From Bacterioplanes sanyensis (GTDB lineage: Bacteria > Pseudomonadota > Gammaproteobacteria > Pseudomonadales > Oceanobacteraceae), in the NCBI RefSeq assembly GCF_014652515.1, contig NZ_BMYY01000015.1, positions 1-64,000 on the forward strand: DNA of 64,000 nucleotides. Direction: 5' to 3'. A program made the position numbers and the translations under genes. This document shows positions 34,822-43,607 of this stretch, in pieces. Below the pieces are notes generated by a model, which was given only the letters and a program-made list of their open reading frames with translations, ran no database searches and was not told where the DNA came from. The stretch's first letter is position 1. Every line of letters starts with the position of its first letter.

Positions 34822-35412
34822 CTACATACCCATAGATGGGCCACTGCGTTCATGCTTTATATCTCTCGTTATCTCAGGTTTTGGCTCTAGCTTTAAGCCA
34901 TGATCCAAACCAAACTCATATAGATTCATACAGCTTGTAATTTTCTTGTCTTTGCTAATGCCAGCAACGAATGAATAACTACCGACGGAGCCACCGCTTG
35001 ATTCATCAGCTTTTGACTTATGCTCAATAAGTCTTTCAAGGTAAGAGATAAACTCTTCTTTTTCTTTACCCGCTTCGAATATCTCGGTAATGTTCGATAC
35101 AGGAATATTTGAAAAATACGTTTTACTCCCAAGGCGAAACTTTCCATTTACAACTTGGCCATAAATCAAGAAATGGTGGCTGTCACTTGGAGATAATTCA
35201 GCCTCTGCCAAATCATAGCTCTTATATTTTTTCTTTTCAGAAGCCAAAGACTCGAAGTCTTTTTTAAACTCTAAAACGACCCACTTTTCATTACTAGAGA
35301 GAAATGCATCTCCAGCTTTTTCTTGCTCGCCGTCTAGTGGAGATAGGATCATCTCATCAGGAATAAACTTCCTGATAAAGTAATACTCAACGGTTTTTTC
35401 CCACCATTTCAT
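34822..35412 (-). CDS. Cassette protein with PD-(D/E)XK-like pattern
   Basis: A 196-residue protein of unknown function. Residues 35-50 (Asp35 in AGDAFLSS, then WVVLEFKKD with Glu48 and Lys50) follow the D-x12-E-x-K pattern of the PD-(D/E)XK nuclease fold, preceded by an acidic N-terminal helix. The ATG at 35412 has the strong site AAGGAG; a longer frame reaches 35454. The stop codon sits next to the attC site, so this is an integron gene cassette. Nuclease function is a hypothesis; cassette genes with a DNA-end or restriction role would fit. Confidence 0.7.
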   Translation of the reverse strand: MKWWEKTVEYYFIRKFIPDEMILSPLDGEQEKAGDAFLSSNEKWVVLEFKKDFESLASEKKKYKSYDLAEAELSPSDSHHFLIYGQVVNGKFRLGSKTYFSNIPVSNITEIFEAGKEKEEFISYLERLIEHKSKADESSGGSVGSYSFVAGISKDKKITSCMNLYEFGLDHGLKLEPKPEITRDIKHERSGPSMGM

Positions 35413-35637
35413 TTGATACTCCTTGTACAGCCAACATCTATAAACACCCCTCATTATGCAAGCAAAAAATCAGTCTTTGGTGTAGTGCAGCCATCTATTC
35501 GGATTCTGTCTGACCCTTCGGTCACATCCTGGATGAACTCCGCGAATCTGGCTCTTATCAGTTTATCGTTCTCGCAGAACGTAGTTAGGTACAGAGTGCT
35601 CAGATTGTGGTTCTACCTTTTTGACATCATTTCTCAC

Positions 35638-35805
35638 TCACGCAACTACCGTGGTGCCTTCAAATCTCATGTATTTCTGTTCTCTGCTGAGCACAGCCCA
35701 AGCAGTTCTCGCCAGTTTGTTTGCCAATGCAACGATCACAACATTACGGTGCCGACGTTTCATCAAGCTGTCTAGCCATTCTACCTGTTCATATGTCGCA
35801 CAGAT
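35638..35805 (-). mobile_element. IS110-family transposase C-terminal remnant
   Basis: The minus strand reads YEQVEWLDSLMKRRHRNVVI, then ALANKLARTAWAVLSRE and a stop at 35638. This is the highly conserved C-terminal end of IS110/IS1111-type transposases. A stop codon at 35806-35808 ends the recognisable frame upstream and the rest of the element is gone. IS1111-type elements are known to insert into attC sites, so its place beside a cassette is telling. The overlapping plus-strand frame is a shadow. Confidence 0.8.
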
Positions 35806-35808
35806 TCA

Positions 35809-36020
35809 ACTCCGAAGTGCATCATCGACTTTTTTATATTACCTGTTTTTCCAGCCAGAACTAATCGAGAAAGCTATCACTGAGCGAATCTACTGGCAAG
35901 GCTGCAAGGCGCCAGGATATGTCGGCTGTTTAGCTACGGCGCCGTCGTGACAGTTGCTCTAACTCTTAAAATTGCTCTCGCACCTAGGTTTTCTGCGCCT
36001 TAGCAGGCCGCCTGAGTAGG
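35809..36020. other. Intergenic stretch without recognisable content
   Basis: Nothing supported was found between the transposase remnant and the REP-like hairpins. The short gap 35413-35637 on the other side of the remnant likewise holds only a small hairpin CGTTCT-CGC-AGAACG followed by GTTAGGT (35560-35596), which could be a worn attC core. Confidence 0.35.
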
Positions 36021-36024
36021 CAAT

Positions 36025-36090
36025 GGCGTGCCCGCAGGCGCTGCCCGGATGGCAGCACCAGCCAACATCCTGCCGGGATGCAGGCTTGTT
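36025..36090. repeat. REP-like double hairpin
   Basis: Two hairpins stand close together: GCTGCC-CGGAT-GGCAGC (36040-36056) and CCTGC-CGGGAT-GCAGG (36069-36084). Their similar loops (CGGAT, CGGGAT) and paired layout are typical of REP/BIME sequences. The AGGCGCTGCC string is shared with the REP-like site near the RAYT fragment. Confidence 0.55.
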
Positions 36091-36150
36091 GGTGTTGCGG
36101 CGACCACAGCATTGGCTACAAAGGATAACGGCCTGCGCAGGGCAAAGCAG

Positions 36151-36303
36151 GCTGAAAGCTATCTGCGTTGTTTCTGCTGCGTTAAAAAGCGCCTCGTGCG
36201 CGAGTCCGATCGCCATGCTCACTTACTATTTGTAAGCTGCGCTTGTCGAGTGCGACTCTCTCGCTTTTTGCCTTGCAGAAACTGTCTCGATATACGCTTT
36301 CAG
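36151..36303. repeat. Long imperfect palindrome (about 150 bp)
   Basis: The ends are inverted copies: GCTGAAAGCTAT at 36151 and ATACGCTTTCAG ending at 36303. Inner parts also pair imperfectly: TTTCTGCTGCG-TTAAAAAGCG on the left against GCTTTTTGCCTTGCAGAAA on the right. The whole would fold into a long hairpin. It resembles short non-autonomous palindromic elements common between genes in marine gammaproteobacteria; that likeness is from memory. Confidence 0.6.
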
Positions 36304-36413
36304 TCGTTCGCCCGCCCGGCGTGAGGGATAACCTCAAGGAGGGCATAGCGTTTTGCCATTGCCCTTACCATCACCTCAATACAGGCTTACAACGAAAGGC
36401 CTCAACCTAATGC

Positions 36414-38576
36414 TTAAAGCTCCTCCACGCCCATATTAAATAACGCAAAACTGTAAATATCGGCGTACAAATCAATAACCTTACTGGTCGGTGTACCTGC
36501 ACCATGACCGGCATCGGTTTCGATGCGAATCAAGGTCGGCAGTGGCCCGCCTTGCTTGGCCTGCAACTCAGCGGCGAATTTATACGAGTGCGCCGGCACT
36601 ACGCGATCATCGTGATCGCCGGTGGTAATTAACGTCGCTGGGTAATGGACCCCAGCTTTGACATTGTGCACCGGTGAGTAGCCTTTTAAGTACTCAAACA
36701 TTTCTTTATTTTGCTCCGCTGTACCGTAGTCGTAAGCCCAGCCGGCACCGGCGGTAAAGGTGTGGTAGCGCAGCATGTCCAACACCCCCACCTGAGGCAG
36801 CGCCACTCTGAACAGCTCTGGTCGCTGAGTCATTACGGCCCCGACCAACAAACCGCCATTTGAGCCGCCTTCAATGGCTAACTTATTAGCTGCGGTGTAT
36901 TTGTTCTCAATCAAATACTCAGCTGCGGCAATAAAATCATCAAACACATTTTGCTTTTGCAGTTTGGTACCGGCATCGTGCCAGGCTTTGCCGTATTCAC
37001 CGCCACCACGCAAGTTAGCCACAGCAAATATGCCGCCCATGTCTAACCAAGCGGCGCGCACCGAACTGAACCAAGGTGTCAGGCTGACATCAAAACCGCC
37101 GTAGCCATACAAAATGGTCGGCGCGCTACCATCACGCTTTAAGCCTTTTTTGTAGGTCATTATCATCGGCACTTTAGTGCCGTCTTTCGAGGTATAAAAC
37201 ACCTGTTCGGATTCAAATTTGTCTGAGTCAAATGGTGCTTCAGATTTACGATAAACTTGGCTCTTGCCGGAATTAATATCTAACTTATAAATCGTGCCCG
37301 GCGTTTTGTAGTTGGTAAAAGTGTAATACAGCTCGCTGTCATCTTGTTTGCCACGAAAACCACTGGCACTGCCAATATCTGGCAGCTCGATGGTGCGCAG
37401 CAGTTTTCCGTTCATATCGAACTGTTTGACCTGCGACGTTGCATCCACCATATATTGTGCAAACAAGCTACCGCCTGCGGTGGCCGTGCTCAGTACATGC
37501 TGGGTTTCAGCAATTACGTCCACCCAATTACTTGCCTGTGGCGCGGCAATATTTACCTTAACCACGCGCGTATTAGGCGCCTCGAGGTTGGTTTCTAAAT
37601 ACAAAGTATCGCCTTGCGAGGCGATGACCCAAGTATCAGCGCCGGTATGGTCTTGCACTGTGACCAACTTAGCCTCGGGTTTGGTCAGATCTTGCACGTA
37701 CAGTTTGTTACCGGAGGTGGACTCCATCGCACCAATGACCAAATAGCGGCCATCTTCGGTGACGTAGCCCGACACATAACGGTGTCTTTCTGCCTCGTTG
37801 CCGCCAAAAATCAATTCATCATCGGCTTGTGGTGTGCCTAGCTGATGAAAGTATAGTTTGTGCTGGTCGGTTTTTGCAGACAGCTCGCTGCCTTCGGGTT
37901 TGTCGTAACTGGAGTAATAAAAGCCTTCATTACCGCGCCAGCTGATACCGCTGAACTTAACATCCACCAGGGTATCGCCAATCGGCTTTTTGCTCTCGGC
38001 GTCGAGCACAATTACTTTACGCCAATCGCTGCCGCCTTCTGAAATGCTGTATGCTACCAGCGAGCCATCTTTAGAAAAGCTCACGCTGCCTAGTGAAGTG
38101 GTGCCTTCTTCGCTAAAGGTATTGGGGTCTAGAAAAACTTCGGCTTCACCGTCGCCTTGCTGGCGATACAGTACATCCTGATTCTGCAGGCCATCGTTTT
38201 TGTAGAAATAAGTGTATTTGCCTTCTTTAAATGGGCTGCTGACTTTTTCATAGTCCAGCAGCTCAGTTAGGCGCTGTTCGATTTTTTGTCGATATGGTAT
38301 TTGCTCTAGGTAGCCAAAGGTCACTTTGTTTTGCGCCGCCACCCAGTGGGCGGTTTCTTCACTGCGATCGTCTTCCAACCAGCGGTATGGGTCTTTAACC
38401 TGGGTGCCAAAATACTCATCCACCACGTCGACTTGGCGGGTGGCTGGGTAGTCTATGACTGGGGAATCTATGGTCATTTGCTGTACCTGTTGCTGCTGGC
38501 CGCTGGCGGCCAATGAAACTGGGGCTAGCGCCGCTAATGAGGCAGAGACTGCCCATGCTAAGGCTTTGAAAGACAT
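36414..38576 (-). CDS. Prolyl oligopeptidase (S9A family)
   Basis: A 720-residue serine peptidase that cleaves peptides after proline. It has a signal peptide (about 1-23), so it acts in the periplasm, then a seven-bladed beta-propeller domain (about 100-450) and an alpha/beta-hydrolase domain. The catalytic triad is visible: Ser572 in GGSNGG, Asp657 in DHDDRVVP and His691 in DAGHG. Length is typical for the family. It is transcribed alone. A role in using peptides from the environment is likely. Confidence 0.95.
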   Translation of the reverse strand: MSFKALAWAVSASLAALAPVSLAASGQQQQVQQMTIDSPVIDYPATRQVDVVDEYFGTQVKDPYRWLEDDRSEETAHWVAAQNKVTFGYLEQIPYRQKIEQRLTELLDYEKVSSPFKEGKYTYFYKNDGLQNQDVLYRQQGDGEAEVFLDPNTFSEEGTTSLGSVSFSKDGSLVAYSISEGGSDWRKVIVLDAESKKPIGDTLVDVKFSGISWRGNEGFYYSSYDKPEGSELSAKTDQHKLYFHQLGTPQADDELIFGGNEAERHRYVSGYVTEDGRYLVIGAMESTSGNKLYVQDLTKPEAKLVTVQDHTGADTWVIASQGDTLYLETNLEAPNTRVVKVNIAAPQASNWVDVIAETQHVLSTATAGGSLFAQYMVDATSQVKQFDMNGKLLRTIELPDIGSASGFRGKQDDSELYYTFTNYKTPGTIYKLDINSGKSQVYRKSEAPFDSDKFESEQVFYTSKDGTKVPMIMTYKKGLKRDGSAPTILYGYGGFDVSLTPWFSSVRAAWLDMGGIFAVANLRGGGEYGKAWHDAGTKLQKQNVFDDFIAAAEYLIENKYTAANKLAIEGGSNGGLLVGAVMTQRPELFRVALPQVGVLDMLRYHTFTAGAGWAYDYGTAEQNKEMFEYLKGYSPVHNVKAGVHYPATLITTGDHDDRVVPAHSYKFAAELQAKQGGPLPTLIRIETDAGHGAGTPTSKVIDLYADIYSFALFNMGVEEL

Positions 38577-38986
38577 AGCCCGTCCTTGTGTTGATGGGTG
38601 TTTAAAAGAAGTGAGGTAAGTTACTACATTTTTGCCACTAGAACATAGAGAACACTGTCATTCACTGGCCAAGGCAATGGCGCCGTTTACGAGCGAATCG
38701 AACTTACTAACAGGCGATTTGAGCTACTAAACCCCGTGCCTTCCTTAGGGTTTTCCCTAACTCTGGGCCGGCGAACCACCCGCGTTAAAAAGCGTGGTAA
38801 ATCTTAACGCCGAATCAATTAATGGCCGTGAGAAAGCTCAACCATGGACCTGAAAAATGAACACAATTGGTTCAGAATTTATAGCGATGAGACTCAATAA
38901 TTTCGTAGTGCTGAGTAAGAAAAACCTTAAACCGACTAATTATTCGATATCTAATTTCTAACAATTGGAAGGGGGATTTCAGCAAC
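38577..38986. other. Intergenic stretch between ilvD and prolyl oligopeptidase genes
   Basis: No gene is supported. The stretch contains the promoter for the prolyl oligopeptidase gene on the minus strand and an imperfect palindromic segment around 38785-38825 (GCGTTAAAAAGCGTGG, then TCTTAACGCC). Function of the latter is unknown. Confidence 0.4.
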
Positions 38987-39020
38987 CACAAGCACCGAGG
39001 CTATCGACTCGGTGCTTGTG
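38987..39020 (-). terminator. ilvD terminator hairpin
   Basis: A perfect 13-bp stem CACAAGCACCGAG/CTCGGTGCTTGTG with an 8-base loop lies 20 bp after the ilvD stop. It is the strongest hairpin in the region, although the T tract that follows is weak. Confidence 0.75.
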
Positions 39021-39039
39021 CTCACACATTAACGAGCAC

Positions 39040-40719
39040 TTATGGATCGATATTGGTATCCGTTAATGCCCCTTCTGCCGCTGAGGTAACGGTGCTGGCA
39101 AACTTGGCCAGTACGCCACGGCGATAACGCGGTTGTGGGCGCTGCCATAAACTTAAGCGACGCTGAATTTCCTCGTCGCTCACGTGCAGCGAAATGGCCA
39201 TGTTTTCTGCATCAATGGTGATGGTATCACCATCTTCGACAATGGCGATGGGGCCGCCGTCCATGGCTTCTGGCGTCACATGGCCAACCACAAAGCCGTG
39301 ACTGCCACCAGAGAAGCGGCCGTCGGTAATTAGAGCCACATCGTTACCCAAGCCTTTGCCCATCACCGCTGAGGTCGGGCTGAGCATTTCTCGCATGCCT
39401 GGGCCGCCACGCGGGCCTTCGTAGCGAATGACAATGACATCGCCTTTGACGATGCCGCCATCCAGAATGGCTTGCAGCGCTTCTTCTTCTGAGTGAAATA
39501 CTTTGGCCGAGCCGGTAAAAGTTAAGCCTTCTTTACCGGTAATTTTTGCTACCGCACCGGTGGGTGACAAATTGCCTTTTAATACCACCAAATGACTGTT
39601 GGCTTTTACCGGGTTATCGAAGTCGCGAATAATACCCTGCCCTTCTGGGTAATCGCTGACGCTTTCGAGATTTTCTGCCAAAGTTTTACCAGTCACGGTT
39701 AAACAGTCGCCATGCAATAACCCCTGTTTTAGCAGGCGTTTCATGAGTGGCTGAATGCCGCCAATGGCCACCAACTCAGACATCATGTATTTGCCGCTGG
39801 GGCGCAAATCGGCCAGCACCGGTACACGCTGACCAATACGAGTGAAATCGTCCAGAGTTAATTCCACACCAATGGTGTTGGCCATGGCCAACAAATGCAG
39901 CACTGCATTGGTGGAGCCGCCCAATACGATGGTGATGGTGATGGCGTTTTCAAACGCTTCGCGCGTCATGATGTCGCTGGGCAAAATGTTATGCTCCAGC
40001 AAGTTCATGACCGCCGCACCGGCGGCTTCGCAATCGTCACGTTTGTCTTTAGATACCGCTTCCTGCGCCGAGCTGCCCGGCAAACTCATGCCCAGCGCTT
40101 CAATGGCTGAGGCCATGGTATTGGCGGTGTACATGCCGCCACAGGAGCCCGGTCCAGGAATGGCGGTTTCTTCAATGCGTTCAACGTCGAGCAAGTCGAT
40201 GTCGCCTTTGGCGTGCTGACCCACGGCCTCAAATACCGACACAATATCCGTGTGGCCAGCGCCTGGCTGAATGGTGCCGCCATACACAAATACCGCTGGG
40301 CGATTCAGCCGCGCCATAGCCAACACACAGGCTGGCATGTTTTTATCGCAGCCACCAATCGCCACTAGGCCATCAAAGCCTTGGCAGCCCACCACGGTTT
40401 CGATGGAGTCGGCGATCACTTCACGCGACACCAGCGAATACTTCATGCCTTCGGTGCCGTTGGCAATGCCATCCGAAATGGTAATGGTATTAAACACCAC
40501 GCCTTTGCCACCGGCTTGGTCGGCACCAATGCGGGCATGCTCGGCCAATTCATTGATGTGCATATTGCACGGCGTCACCATGCTCCAGGTCGAGGCCACA
40601 CCGATTTGCGGTTTCTGGAAGTCTTCTTTGTTAAAGCCCACGGCGCGCAACATGGCACGCGCTGGCGCCTGTGCGACACCATCGACCACCTGAGCCGAGT
40701 GCTTGCGTTTGTCGGTCAT
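39040..40719 (-). CDS. ilvD: Dihydroxy-acid dehydratase
   Basis: A 559-residue iron-sulfur enzyme that dehydrates dihydroxy acids in the last shared step of isoleucine and valine synthesis. The IlvD/Edd family cysteines are present in [14 protein letters not shown] and [10 protein letters not shown]. The C-terminal part has [19 protein letters not shown]. The length matches the shorter bacterial IlvD type. Transcribed alone, with a strong terminator. The family also contains sugar-acid dehydratases, but the match to IlvD is better. Confidence 0.94.
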   Translation of the reverse strand: MTDKRKHSAQVVDGVAQAPARAMLRAVGFNKEDFQKPQIGVASTWSMVTPCNMHINELAEHARIGADQAGGKGVVFNTITISDGIANGTEGMKYSLVSREVIADSIETVVGCQGFDGLVAIGGCDKNMPACVLAMARLNRPAVFVYGGTIQPGAGHTDIVSVFEAVGQHAKGDIDLLDVERIEETAIPGPGSCGGMYTANTMASAIEALGMSLPGSSAQEAVSKDKRDDCEAAGAAVMNLLEHNILPSDIMTREAFENAITITIVLGGSTNAVLHLLAMANTIGVELTLDDFTRIGQRVPVLADLRPSGKYMMSELVAIGGIQPLMKRLLKQGLLHGDCLTVTGKTLAENLESVSDYPEGQGIIRDFDNPVKANSHLVVLKGNLSPTGAVAKITGKEGLTFTGSAKVFHSEEEALQAILDGGIVKGDVIVIRYEGPRGGPGMREMLSPTSAVMGKGLGNDVALITDGRFSGGSHGFVVGHVTPEAMDGGPIAIVEDGDTITIDAENMAISLHVSDEEIQRRLSLWQRPQPRYRRGVLAKFASTVTSAAEGALTDTNIDP

Positions 40720-40870
40720 GCTCTCACCTTTATTGTGTTATCACAGCAGTAACACTGCAGCCTAGCAGCAAGGCATAAGGCGACCAATACGCTGCCCACA
40801 CTCCCTGACACAGCAGCGCTGACTTTTCACAAGGTGTCTAACAGCTGACTATAAAAGCAGCGCATTACCC

Positions 40871-41776
40871 TTACGATTGTGGGGGAGAAACCCAGCTTTG
40901 AACATTATTATGTGAGTTATCACCATAGTGCTGTTCCACCCAAGAGGGATGCTTCCAAATAATGCGCACATCGCGGTAGCGCACCACATCCCGCAGCAGA
41001 CTGAAAAATTCGGCAAACACCAAGCGCAGTGGGTTGAGTGTGGTCGCCGGGCGATGATCGACGCCGTAGCGAATCTCGCCGGCATCGCGCTCATCGACAA
41101 AGGTGCCGAACAGTCGGTCCCACAGCATAAACACACCGGCAAAATTGGTATCAATTTGCGCTGGATTGCTGCCGTGATGAACTCGGTGGTGTGAGGGTGT
41201 GTTAAACAGCCACTCGAACCAGGCTGGCATGCGGCGAATGGCCTCGGTGTGAATAAAAAACTGGAAGAACAAGTTCAGCTCTAACGCCACCACGGCGTAC
41301 TCCAACGGAAAGCCCACCAGAGCCGGTGGCAGCAGCGCCACCAGCATCACGCCATTAAATGAGACCATGGGCGTTTGGCGCAAAGCGGTGGAAAAGTTAA
41401 AGCGCTCGGAGCTGTGGTGCACCCAATGGCCGGTCCAACCGTAGCGTGTGGCGTGCATAAAGCGATGCACCCAATAAAAGGTGAAGTCGACCAAGACAAA
41501 CAACAGCATAAAGTCGAGCCAGCCATGACCAGAGCTCCAACCCCAGCCCAGACTGTGCACACCGAGATAAGCGGCGCTACCAGCCACAATGAGAAACAGC
41601 GCATCGCCGACTTTGTAGATAAAGCCAGTGCCGATATTGGCCAGCGACTCGCGCACATCGTAGGCCTCGGTGCGCCCCTGGCGCAGCAGCCACCAGCGCT
41701 CCAAAGCAATGACCGAGATAAACACAGGCCCGGCCAACAGAATAAAAATCATCGCTCCGGTGAGTTCGTTCATCAT
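40871..41776 (-). CDS. Sterol desaturase / fatty acid hydroxylase-family protein
   Basis: A 301-residue inner-membrane di-iron enzyme. Four or five hydrophobic helices hold the histidine boxes HRFMHATR, HWVHHSSE and HRVHHGSNP, which bind the two irons. The family introduces hydroxyl groups or double bonds into lipids or carotenoids; substrate unknown. The gene is divergent from an AraC regulator at 41922, which is its probable regulator. Confidence 0.9.
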   Translation of the reverse strand: MMNELTGAMIFILLAGPVFISVIALERWWLLRQGRTEAYDVRESLANIGTGFIYKVGDALFLIVAGSAAYLGVHSLGWGWSSGHGWLDFMLLFVLVDFTFYWVHRFMHATRYGWTGHWVHHSSERFNFSTALRQTPMVSFNGVMLVALLPPALVGFPLEYAVVALELNLFFQFFIHTEAIRRMPAWFEWLFNTPSHHRVHHGSNPAQIDTNFAGVFMLWDRLFGTFVDERDAGEIRYGVDHRPATTLNPLRLVFAEFFSLLRDVVRYRDVRIIWKHPSWVEQHYGDNSHNNVQSWVSPPQS

Positions 41777-41921
41777 CTGCTCCTGTTGTTATTTTTATCG
41801 CCGCCCGTGGTAGCGGGTGTGATGCATTGACAGCCTACGGCGATATTAGCCAGAGTTATTGCTTTAACGTGACATACTTTTAGCATTTCACGCCACATTC
41901 TTGCCTGGGAGAGAAACCGGT

Positions 41922-42923
41922 ATGAGCACAGCCATTCGCGTCAACGGCAGCTGGATTCGTTTATTGGCCGATTGGCTCGACCGCCATCAGCTGGCCGCAC
42001 CTGGCATACGCGCGCAAATCGCCCAGTACCAGCCCAGCGATGCCGTACCCATTACCAACTGGCAACACCTGTTAAACCAAGCCTTTGCACTGCGTCCGCA
42101 GCAGACCAACCAAGCACTGGAGGTAGCGCAAGGGGTGACCCTCGCCCATGTGGGCGTGCTTGGTTATTTGGTGGTGGCCTGCGATCACTTAGGCCAAGCG
42201 ATGGCCACTTACCAACGTTTCGAAACGCTGTTTTATGGCCGCCCACTGGCCAGCCTAGAAAGCCATGGCGATCAGGCTGGCATTTACTGGCAGCCGGAGC
42301 AGCATCTGCCTGAAGCAGAAGAAATTGGGCTGTGTGCGTTGGTGTATTTGGCGCGTCAGCACATAGATGCAGGTACTGCGCTGCCACTGCAACAAGTGTC
42401 CTTTTGCCATCAGCCCGGCGCTGCCCAACTGCAAGCGATGGAAGAATTTTTTGCCTGCCCAGTGATGGGCGGCGCACAGCGCAGCGGCCTAACGTTTCAT
42501 GCCTCAGCCTTGATGCTGCCTTTGCGCAGCAGCGAACCGGGCCTGCGTAAACTGTTAGAAGAACAAGCCAGTGCCATGCTGAAAGCACTGCCAGAGCCAG
42601 ATGAGTTTCAACAGCAACTGCAAACACACTTGGTGCGACAGCTCCCCGAAGGCCATACCAGCATTGAGCGCGCCGCAGCACAATTGCACTGCTCCGTACG
42701 CACACTGCAACGACGCTTGCAGCAACGCAATTTGCACTGGCATGAACTGCTCGAGCGCACCCGTGAGCAATTGGCGCTGCAGTATTTATCCGACCCAGGG
42801 CTATCACTGCTGGATATTACCTTGCTACTGGGGTATCGCGACCAAAGCACTTTTACGCGGGCATTTAAACGCTGGACGGGAACAACCCCGCATCGCTTTC
42901 GCCAGCAACTAGGGCACTCCTGA
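41922..42923 (+). CDS. AraC-family transcriptional regulator (OruR/ArgR-like)
   Basis: A 333-residue regulator of the AraC group with an N-terminal arabinose-binding-like domain (about 20-200) and a C-terminal helix-turn-helix pair (SIERAAAQLHCSVRTLQRRL, then DITLLLGYRDQSTFTRAFKR). The ATG at 41922 is preferred over an upstream TTG because GGGAGAG lies at a good distance. The last three residues and the stop (GGG-CAC-TCC-TGA) come from the terminal repeat of MITE copy E. It is divergent from the hydroxylase gene. Confidence 0.88.
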   Translation: MSTAIRVNGSWIRLLADWLDRHQLAAPGIRAQIAQYQPSDAVPITNWQHLLNQAFALRPQQTNQALEVAQGVTLAHVGVLGYLVVACDHLGQAMATYQRFETLFYGRPLASLESHGDQAGIYWQPEQHLPEAEEIGLCALVYLARQHIDAGTALPLQQVSFCHQPGAAQLQAMEEFFACPVMGGAQRSGLTFHASALMLPLRSSEPGLRKLLEEQASAMLKALPEPDEFQQQLQTHLVRQLPEGHTSIERAAAQLHCSVRTLQRRLQQRNLHWHELLERTREQLALQYLSDPGLSLLDITLLLGYRDQSTFTRAFKRWTGTTPHRFRQQLGHS

Positions 42924-43138
42924 ATCATTCTGCACAGCCCTGTGCGAGTGCAGCAGGATTTCAGAACAAGGCGGTGATGGCAGGCTATTCAACGTCGTCA
43001 ACGACGTGATGGGGCGCGCCAGAGAACTCCAGCTCGGTGTCGCCGATTGTTGCTGTAGCCTTGCTAGAGCGGCAAACCGGCCTCGTGATTTGGAGCCCTC
43101 TGGCGATCCAGAGCGGGCACCGGATTATTCATGTGTCC
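42912..43138 (+). repeat. MITE-like repeat, copy E (both ends present)
   Basis: The left end is GGGCACTCCTGAATCATTC at 42912; the right end, read inward on the minus strand from 43138, is GGACACATGAATAATCC. The 227 bp between them contains the family blocks (CTGCACAGC, GTCGTCAACGACGTGATGG, GCGCCAGAGAACTCCAGCTC, TGTCGCCGATTGTTGCTGT, GGCGATCCAGAG). It fills the whole gap between two convergent genes and supplies both of their stop codons. Confidence 0.85.
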
Positions 43139-43607
43139 TAGCTTCTCGCTCTAAGGCCAGTAGCCAGCGTTTACGCTCTAGGCCGCCGGCATAGCCGGTA
43201 AGCTTGCCACTGGCACCGATCACACGGTGGCAAGGCACCAGGATGGAGATTGGATTTTTACCATTGGCAGCGCCCACCGCACGACTGGCGTTGGGCTTGC
43301 CTATTTGGTAGGCAATATCCTGATAGCTGCAGCAACGGCCATAGGGAATGGTTTGCAACGCTCGCCAAACACCTTGTTGAAACTCAGTACCCGCTGGATT
43401 TAAAGGCACATCGAAGCTCTGACGTTGACCGGTAAAATACTGCTGCAGCTGCTGGCAGGCCAGTGTCAGCCAGGGCTGATCAGCTTGCTCGATGCCCAAA
43501 TCTTTAGGGCAAGTGGTGTGCTGCTCAAACCACACACCCGTGATACCAATAGAATCGGCTTGTACTATTACCTCACCTACCGGCGACATAAAACGCGTAA
43601 AGAACAT
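43125..43607 (-). CDS. ogt: Methylated-DNA-protein cysteine methyltransferase
   Basis: A 160-residue suicide repair protein that removes methyl groups from O6-methylguanine. The active-site motif PCHRV and the helix-turn-helix part (FQQGVWRALQTIPYG, SRAVGAANGKNP) are clear. The ATG at 43607 is chosen: it overlaps the stop of the upstream alkA-like gene (TGATG) and has GGAG at six bases. The C-terminal residues THE and the stop codon come from MITE copy E. It forms a DNA-alkylation repair operon with the Ada/AlkA gene. Confidence 0.92.
   Translation of the reverse strand: MFFTRFMSPVGEVIVQADSIGITGVWFEQHTTCPKDLGIEQADQPWLTLACQQLQQYFTGQRQSFDVPLNPAGTEFQQGVWRALQTIPYGRCCSYQDIAYQIGKPNASRAVGAANGKNPISILVPCHRVIGASGKLTGYAGGLERKRWLLALEREARTHE

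Noticed and set aside
35413-35950. Plus-strand frames of 110-120 codons over the IS110 remnant
   Set aside because: The minus strand gives the clear conserved transposase end; the plus-strand frames are its shadow.
35959-36324. Open frames on both strands at 35959-36324
   Set aside because: The sequence is explained by REP-like hairpins and a long palindrome, which produce spurious frames on both strands.
38785-38825. A further attC site
   Set aside because: TTAACGC and GCGTTAA strings are present, but the spacing and arms do not form an attC-like structure and no cassette gene is attached.
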